From: Girardinichthys multiradiatus
Taxonomy: Eukaryota > Chordata > Actinopteri > Cyprinodontiformes > Goodeidae
Assembly: GCF_021462225.1 (NCBI RefSeq)
Contig: NC_061813.1
Location: 18,624,442-18,688,441, forward strand
DNA length: 64,000 bases
Direction: 5' to 3'
Shown: positions 57,322-64,000 of the stretch, in pieces
Numbering within the stretch: the stretch's first letter is position 1
How the letters are laid out: each line of letters opens with the position of its first letter
The notes under the pieces: model-generated
The model's database searches: none
Told to the model about the DNA's origin: nothing
Seen by the model: the letters and a program-made list of their open reading frames with translations, nothing else
Position numbers and translations under genes: made by a program

Positions 57322-57525
57322 TAGGGGTGTCAAACACTAGTCCTTGAGGGCCGGTGTCCTGTAATGTTTTGATGTGTCCTAAGTCCAAAACACCAGAATC
57401 AAATGATTGAATTACCTCCTCATGCACTCAAGTTCTACAGAGTCCTGCTAATGACCTTTTTATGTGATTCAGGTGTGTTGACAGAGACACATCTAAAAGT
57501 TGGAGGACTGAAGTTTGATACCAGT
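57322..57525. mobile_element. hAT-like MITE
   Basis: Left end TAGGGGTGTCAAACACTAGT; the right end reverse-complements to CACTGGTATCAAACTTCAGT. Inside are two inverted CCAGAATCAAATG / TGATTCAGGTGTG segments. Structure and ends resemble the common fish CAGGGGTGTCAAACT non-autonomous hAT element of about 200 bases. The 8-bp target duplication is not clean. No coding capacity. Confidence 0.65.
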
Positions 57526-57756
57526 GTTTTAAAGACTCTAACTCGAGTCATTCTGAAGGTCTAGCACCTCAGTTGCAAAAACAAACTTTAAATCACATAA
57601 CCAAGAGTGAATATAAGCCTGAAGGTGTAAATTATTTAAGAAAATGACTGACAGTTATGGCAAGATGACGTATGTTATGTAGGAGCTCTCTATAATGTTT
57701 CTTGACAGCACATGGGTCATGGTTTGAGTGAGTGGCTGTGTTTGTTTGCCTGTTAC

Positions 57757-57860
57757 CTGAGTTGTAGATCTTCCACCTCAGAGGTAGTCTGGGCAGAGGG
57801 TTGCAGTCGCACCTGTTGTTTGTAATCTCCTAATCCAACTTGAAGCATGTAGGGAGCTGT
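57757..57860 (-). CDS. Unidentified minus-strand exon candidate
   Basis: On the minus strand a CTGTCAG acceptor (57861-57867) and a GTAACA donor bracket TAPYMLQVGLGDYKQQVR, then LQPSAQTTSEVEDLQL plus two bases. It is open and its phase (0 in) matches the end of the block at 57921. The gap between them would be only about 60 bases, short even for fish introns, and the pyrimidine tract is poor. I do not recognise the protein. Confidence 0.3.
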
Positions 57861-57920
57861 CTGACAGCCACTCAACGTCTTATGGTCAACCACAATGGTT
57901 AAAAATCAAGCCAAACTAAC

Positions 57921-58184
57921 CTTCTCAAAATCTTCTTTAAGCATTTTAATGATTTTCTTGTTTCCACATTTTTCAAAGCAAAGATCCACACTATCTTTCA
58001 AAGCAACGCTCAGGTCCTCTGAAAAAGCTCTTGAATTCCTCTTCTGTTTTCACAATCATCTCCTGCAGCTCCTGCAGCTCCTTCACCCCTGAGTCCTCTG
58101 CCTGCCTGCTCCGCCCACTCACCTGCAACTCTGTATACTCCTCTCCCTGCAAAACATCCAGCACCTCACCTCCAAACCGCAGGC
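57921..58184 (-). pseudogene. Unidentified minus-strand exon with one-base frameshift
   Basis: Good acceptor on the minus strand (GCATTTCTTTCAG, then GCCTGCGG) and donor GTTAGT. The first part reads LRFGGEVLDVLQGEEYTELQ, then VKELQELQEMIVKTEEEFKS. After the run of five T (58022-58026 as A on +) the frame shifts by one and reads EDLSVALKDSVDLCFEKCG, then NKKIIKMLKEDFEK to the donor in phase 0. The 264-base length is one too many. Removing one T would restore one frame throughout. A homopolymer sequencing error is a real alternative to a mutation. Helical, acidic; family unknown. Confidence 0.5.
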
Positions 58185-60880
58185 CTGAAAGAAATGCACA
58201 TCCTGTTAAAGGGTGTGTCAGCTTTATTTACCTGAAATATTTGCTGACCATGGACATGGTTTATACAGAACCGATTCATATTTGCTGTAGACTTCATTAC
58301 AAAAACACATCTGGTTCTTCAAATTAAAAGCGTTCCCTGGTTGATTTATATTAAAATTCGACCTGAACTGGTCGTAACCTATTTCAGCCATTTATCTTTG
58401 ACCATATATTTGTTTTTTTATTTCAATGAGTTGCATATTATTCTTGATCATTTTTAAAATAGGTCCGAACAGGTAATAACAGATTTGTTTTACATGTTGA
58501 GTTTTCTGAAAAAGTTAAAGAATTAATTGTTCATGTGTTGAATTGGGCCTGAGAAAAAACTGCCCAGGATTTATATTCATGACCTACAGCGATGAGGTGT
58601 TTTCCAAAGACTAGACGGAATGCATCCGGTTAAAAATTTTATTTTAAGTTATTAGAAACTTGTGACTTCACTTGGACTTAAGGTGAAAGATTTGAGACTT
58701 GACTTGTACTTGGACAAATTGACTTATGAAGATCAATGGACTACGAATAATTACTAATTAAATGCTCTCCAGAATTCTGAAAAAAAGGTATCTGTTTTCG
58801 TAATCAATAAATGTAATATGTTCAGATAAAGGTATGCTTTTTCTCATTTGTTTTCAGTGGGAGATAATGTTGTTACAATAAAAGATTAATTTACTGTAAG
58901 GTGTTTTACACATCTTTAGCAAGAGTGCCCATAAATGTAGAGTGTGGTGTAAGTAAAGCTAAAGATTAGAGTTAAACTGATCATGTTGTAATTACAACTT
59001 AATATTGCATAGAGTTGCAAACATAATATTTTCAACACGCCGTGTTACATGTTGAACAGTCAAGCTTTAACTACATACTTTTGGGTGGAGTTACTTTATG
59101 AATGACAGTTACCACTACTTTGTGGGGAGTACATACAGTGTTTTCTCCTCTCTCATCAGATTCTTCCCTCTTTTCTAAGATGAAATATACATATGAAACA
59201 AATGCATATAACAACTATCACAATAGCAGCGCACAAAAACACGGGAAGCTTTATATTGTTTGCCTTTATCTTTTACTTTTTTTACGGTTAACAGTGCCAA
59301 AGTGAATACCATTAAATCAAAAATACATCTTAGCTTTGTATTCATAAAGATTCCATAAATAAATAGTTTTTGTATGCTTCACAACATTCAGCTTATTTTG
59401 TTTCAGACACCTGTATGCATTAAAATGATCCCTCCTACTGTAGATGAGGAGCTTCATCTTGCTGAGAAGTGAAATCAAAACTGATAAGACCGCCGTGTTG
59501 ATGCACACTAGATGCAAGATAGGGTATTTCAGTAATGGCAGCTACTGATAAACAACCCAGCAGCATGCGTAGGAGAGAGTGTGATGAAAGGACTCAGGCA
59601 AAGGAGTTAGGCCATGCCGCAGCAGACGAAGGTAATTAAAGAAGCCATCATCAGCATCATTAATATGCTAGATCTGCTGAGGCCCACTGACTAGTCTAAT
59701 GGAGAACATGTCATCATCGTCACCATTAGGGAGAGTAGGACACACACAAACACAAGCACACACAGTCTTAATGTTGGGTCACGCCATGATTACCACCATT
59801 AAACCCAGAGTGAGAAGGCCTGCTTAGGAAGCTGGATTCTCTTTTGCTACCATACACACATATTCACACACACACACACATGCTTAAAGATCTTTAATTC
59901 AGACCATGTGAGTGATAAGCATCCATATTTAAGTGATGTCAGGCCTGTTGGGTCTTTTAATTAGACAGAATGAATGAATGTTTTATAAAAACGTGTTTAA
60001 CAATAAATGTGTTCATTAATTTGATGAGAGGATGTGGCTCTGATGAGCTGAGTGCAACAGAGTAATGGCCTCGTATTTGACACTGGTGGTTTGATAGTTG
60101 GATACGCAACAACTGAACTACGTGTTTCTGATTTCATCCTCATTTTCATGTCCTTCACTTTATACAGAAGAATCAGCTTTGACTGATGATTCCCCCATTA
60201 ACCTTGTCAGTTTTTTTCTGTTTTAGTGAAACGTGCTTTTGTTTTGTTGAAAAGTGCGAGTAAATGCAATGTGAAAACCGTCTGCTGTTCATAGAAATCT
60301 ATTACCTCCAAAGGGCCTCATTCACGTGTATAAGTTATAACTGTTAGTACTGAGTCTTTAGAGATGTTGACTAGACACATTATGCTTATCTTGATTCATA
60401 AAATATATAAATATTTGAAATCCCTCCCCAGCATTGCCATACTCAACCCATATTCAGTAGCATAAAACCAAAAGTACAAGACGTATCACTAAACTTGATT
60501 ATAAATATATTTTGCCATACCTTTTAGCCCCTCATCATCTCCTAAAATATTTTTTCAACAAAACCCATCTAAATTTTAAGCAGGTATGCTACCTCAGTAC
60601 CCCCCATCCCATTCCAGTCCACCCTCTTTGTCCCGTTCCCTTTTTTTTTTCTAAATGTCCCTCTTAAACACCCCTCTTTCTCACACCCCCTTTCACTGCC
60701 TCCCTGACACTGGTGAAAACAGAGTGATGATGTGTAATTTAGTCCTAATCACAACATCAGACTTGTGCCACGATTTACATCCCTACACCAGCCGAGCCAG
60801 TCACAGAGTCAGGAGGGAGATGTTAATGTGAGACCGCAGGTAATTACTGTCATTACAGCTTGCTGCCAGTCTGGCTGGAG
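58185..60880. other. Non-coding stretch
   Basis: AT-rich to about 59.5 kb. 59560-59960 and 60775-60870 are repeat-poor and GC-richer with TAATTA-type motifs, possible conserved non-coding elements. No exon supported. Confidence 0.4.
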
Positions 60881-60888
60881 TGTGTGTG

Positions 60889-60974
<86 letters not shown>
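60881..60974. repeat. Long (TG)n microsatellite
   Basis: About 47 TG units with a single GCG interruption near 60894. Followed by a short TGATGATGATGATG run. Confidence 0.98.
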
Positions 60975-60977
<3 letters not shown>

Positions 60978-61762
60978 CTGATGATGATGATGTGTGGAAA
61001 TGTCTGATAAGAGTGGGTGCTATTTTTTTTTAATCTTTTTAAATTGTTTGACTTGATACGTTTTTACATGTTTGTGTATCCAGATGTGTTAGATTCTCAA
61101 CTTAAGTCCCAAACTGAAGATACATCTTTTTAGAGAAAACAGAAACACATCAGTCTTAGCCAGGGATCGGCAGTATTTATTCTGTTGCTTATAAATGTAA
61201 TTACAATTGATGCTCTGACTCGGTTCATCCCTGCTGACTAAATGATTTTCTGGATGTAATTTCATTGTTTTCACAGATTTTTGCCACTACAAATTTGCTA
61301 AACTGCAACCCTTTCTGTAACCTAAATGTAATTTAAAATGTAATATTCTTTTACAGTCTTACACAATTTGAATTATTAGACGTCGACGTCATTTTTACAA
61401 CTTAATCTCACACCTAATGACTACTGTCTTCTTGAATAGCAAGTACATCATTTAACATTACTCTGAAATATTGTGGGGATATACAAGTAACCTTATGTTC
61501 ATTAAAATCCTTATATCTCATTAGACTACTGCATATCTGCCTTTTGTTTCAATGGTGCTGGAAGAAGTGATGCATTAGGAAGATACACTCTGACATCGCC
61601 TTGCTCTGCATTTGACTCCCTGAAAACCAGCCTTGTGCAGAAACTGTTGGCTCTGTAAAATCAGGACTGAAAATCTAATTGTTTAACACAGATTTTGATC
61701 AGAGTCTTCCTGATGAAGTGTTTGACTTCTGAGTGATTGAAGTGAAAGAGTTATATTTTTTT

Positions 61763-61775
61763 GGGGGGGGGGGGG
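61763..61775. repeat. Run of 13 G
   Basis: Homopolymer G directly after a T-run. The exact length is prone to sequencing error. Confidence 0.9.
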
Positions 61776-61844
61776 CATTTTAACATTTATTTCTTTTTTA
61801 TGAAATGCATAAAGGTTTTGTTATTTTAATGTTTTTCCTTTAAT

Positions 61845-61905
61845 TTGTATGTAAAACCCTTTGGATTGCCCGGTGTATGAATGGTGCTATATAAACAAAT
61901 TTGCC
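61845..61905 (+). mobile_element. Possible LINE/SINE 3' end relic
   Basis: ACCCTTTGGATTGCCCGGTG, then GTGCTATATAAACAAATTTG resembles the conserved GCGCTATATAAATAAATTT 3' motif of fish CR1/L2-type LINEs and their SINE partners. Upstream limits not visible. Confidence 0.4.
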
Positions 61906-64000
61906 TGGGCTTGACACTGCAACATTCAGAGTTTTATAACCAGGTTAGCCAGGGTGCAATTGATTGTTTTGACTTGTAGAAAAATCCGATGCAGTGCCAT
62001 GTACTACACATGTACCATTTTCATAGAATTGAAGACATTGTGACTTACATATTGCACCAATGACCCGGTGATAGCATTACATTCACCTTAACATTAAGAT
62101 TTACCCCGATGGCATGTCAGATGCTTGAAACTAGAAGTGAGACTGCTGGTTTTCCCTTCTTTGAAATGTATTTGGGTAATAATGTTTTCTGATCACTTTG
62201 AGGCACTCATACAGCAATGAAACTTCATTCCCAGACAGTCCGATGATCCTTAAAATAAAAAAAAAACTAATAATATAATATGAGACATCACAGCGAAGTA
62301 AGGTACCCCGTCCTGAGAAAACAGAACACTGTAAATTTCACACCCTTGATCCCAAAACAAATCCAGTATTCAGAAGAGGAACCCATCAAAACAAGGGCAT
62401 ACATGAAAAAGATAGTGGACAGTGTGACAGCACATTTTGTCTGCCGGTAGTATCACCTGTAACACCTCTATCAGGTTTGTACTCTTTAGCAATACTTTGG
62501 TGAACATTATGTTAGACATTTGTATTTCAGGAAAACATAAAATATATTTGAAAAGGACTGAATTTTTGGACAGCTCTCCTCTCCATGCCGCCACTCCACA
62601 CATACACACCCATGTATAACAGCCTGCATTTCAATTCGTATTTGAATTCACATAATAATCCCTACTGGTTGCCTATATTTTAGGTAGTTCAGACATTTAC
62701 ATCTGGCTGCTTTCAGACAAATTTAGGGAATTCTGTTTTTTATTTATCATGTAGTTGTCATTCCTTTAATATCTGTGTGCTTTTTCCCTATCTGGGAAAC
62801 AATTTTGATATTTGTGTAAAATAAAATACAAAAACAGATGTGTACAGACATTCACAATTATCTGACGACAGCAGTTGGTATTTTGACATTTTCGGGTATT
62901 TATTTGACATTTTTATGTGCTTAAATTATGGCCCACATGTTGGAAAGTTTTTTTCCATGTTTGTCCAAGCCTTTGTGGAAAGGTGGTATGCTATATCAAG
63001 GTGTTCCTATGGTGATAAGGGTAATATGTCAGGGCCCCTAGAGTTTAGGCCTGGAAAGGTCCTGACTGATAAGCAGAATGAAAAAGTCAGCAGTTTGGCC
63101 ATTGCCATCCAGTTGCTGTTTTTACCCCCTACCCATCTTTTTCATTTCTCCAATCTCATCTTCTGCTCTTTCCCATCCTCCATCTTTCCTCTCCCCCCTG
63201 CTGAATACCTCACCTTGCTATTTATACCTGTGTCTGCAAATGCCATCTCTTTCATCCTCCATTATTCTCCATTTACCCAATTTCTCCTAATGTTTCTATT
63301 ATAGCTTGTTTTTGACATTTATATCCACATTTTCTTCACCTTCCCATTATTAGAGCCTCACTTACTCCCCCTTTTACCTTCCTTTAATTACACCTTTGGC
63401 CCTTTCAACTCACATTTAATGCTGAATATGATTTGTACGCATGCATAGAGAGGGAGAGTGAAACTTTCTGTTACAAAAATTGTTACAAAAAGTTTTGTGC
63501 AATCATTGTTAATATTTTCCTCTTACAAAGAACACTTTTTAAGGTAAAAACAATTTGCATCTCCTCTTTTTTTCTTCCATTTCATTCCTATGTGTGCCCA
63601 CTTTGTCTGTAAACAAACACTTATATACCCATTTACTCTAACCATTGTATATAGTTTATTTTTATTTATTGTGAAGCATTTTAATGAATTATGGAGATAT
63701 AACATCACAGAAAATTGTTAGATTTATTATTATTATGTGTAATTCAGTTCACTTGTGTGTAAACTTTGTATTATACCCTCTTCTCATATGTTTTGGTTCG
63801 AATGCCAGCCCACACCTTTAAAATAGGAATGACTATGAAAACTTAACAAATCAAAGTAACTTCAAATGATGGAAGATATATTTTATTGGAGCCATAAAAC
63901 CACATTTAATTATAATTGAGCATGAGTAGATATAATATGGCAGTTTTGAAAGTGGTTAACTAGTTTTGACAAATGTTCACAGGTGGATAACTGCATAAAG

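Larger units (their letters stand above)
60975..64000. other. Non-coding stretch
   Basis: A G-run at 61763-61775, a LINE/SINE 3'-end-like motif at 61845-61905, and a repeat-poor block at about 62960-63110. The frame from 62840 to 63304 that spans that block has no coding character. Pyrimidine-rich at 63120-63400. Confidence 0.4.

Noticed and set aside
62840..63304. 154-codon open frame on the + strand
   Set aside because: No domain, no splice or start context, and an aromatic/proline-rich tail from pyrimidine-rich DNA. Treated as chance or a conserved non-coding block.

Overview
The window looks like vertebrate, most probably teleost fish, nuclear DNA. It is AT-rich and has long stretches without open frames, many CA/TG repeats, and a dense mix of Tc1-like transposons, CR1/L2/Rex-type LINEs, Ty3/gypsy remains and a tRNA-derived SINE, as fish introns and intergenic DNA often do. 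There is no bacterial or phage gene organisation. Nearly every open frame over 60 codons is either part of a transposon or chance.

The only host gene structure I can support on the + strand is a row of short coiled-coil-type exons between about 2.1 and 48.9 kb (2094, 10841, 19835, 24066, 24787, 26310, 28010, 36377, 38279, 43819, 46101, 48739), most with recognisable AG/GT borders and several with matching phases. Upstream exons carry in-frame stops, single-base frameshifts and, in one case, a LINE fragment inside the exon. The exons at 36377, 38279, 43819 and 48739 read cleanly, while the one at 46101 has a TAA. I read this as a multi-exon coiled-coil gene decaying in place. I cannot name it. 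A second, unidentified gene may be represented by two minus-strand exon-like blocks at 57757-58184.

Mobile DNA by region: Tc1-like relics at 4.1-5.2, 7.3-8.0, 12.6-13.8, 16.2-17.0, 22.3-23.3, 29.4-29.9, 35.8-36.3 and 53.1 kb; a LINE/gypsy junction at 9.2-10.4 kb; a SINE at 17.9 kb; a young Tc1-like copy with an internal deletion at 26597-27941; a solo LTR with CAAAG target duplications at 28309-28814; a LINE-in-LINE nest abutting a gypsy gag-pol piece at 31.1-35.7 kb; and a three-level nest at 48956-52613, in which an intact-looking Tc1-like element (transposase with a DD34E triad) sits inside a deleted Tc1-like element that sits inside a LINE.

The rest is intron or intergenic sequence with simple repeats, a two-copy diverged tandem duplication at 41.5-42.1 kb, and several repeat-poor patches that could be conserved non-coding elements. 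I found no new biological system. The most informative items are the decaying gene, the paired intact and catalytically deleted Tc1-like copies, and the nested insertions.
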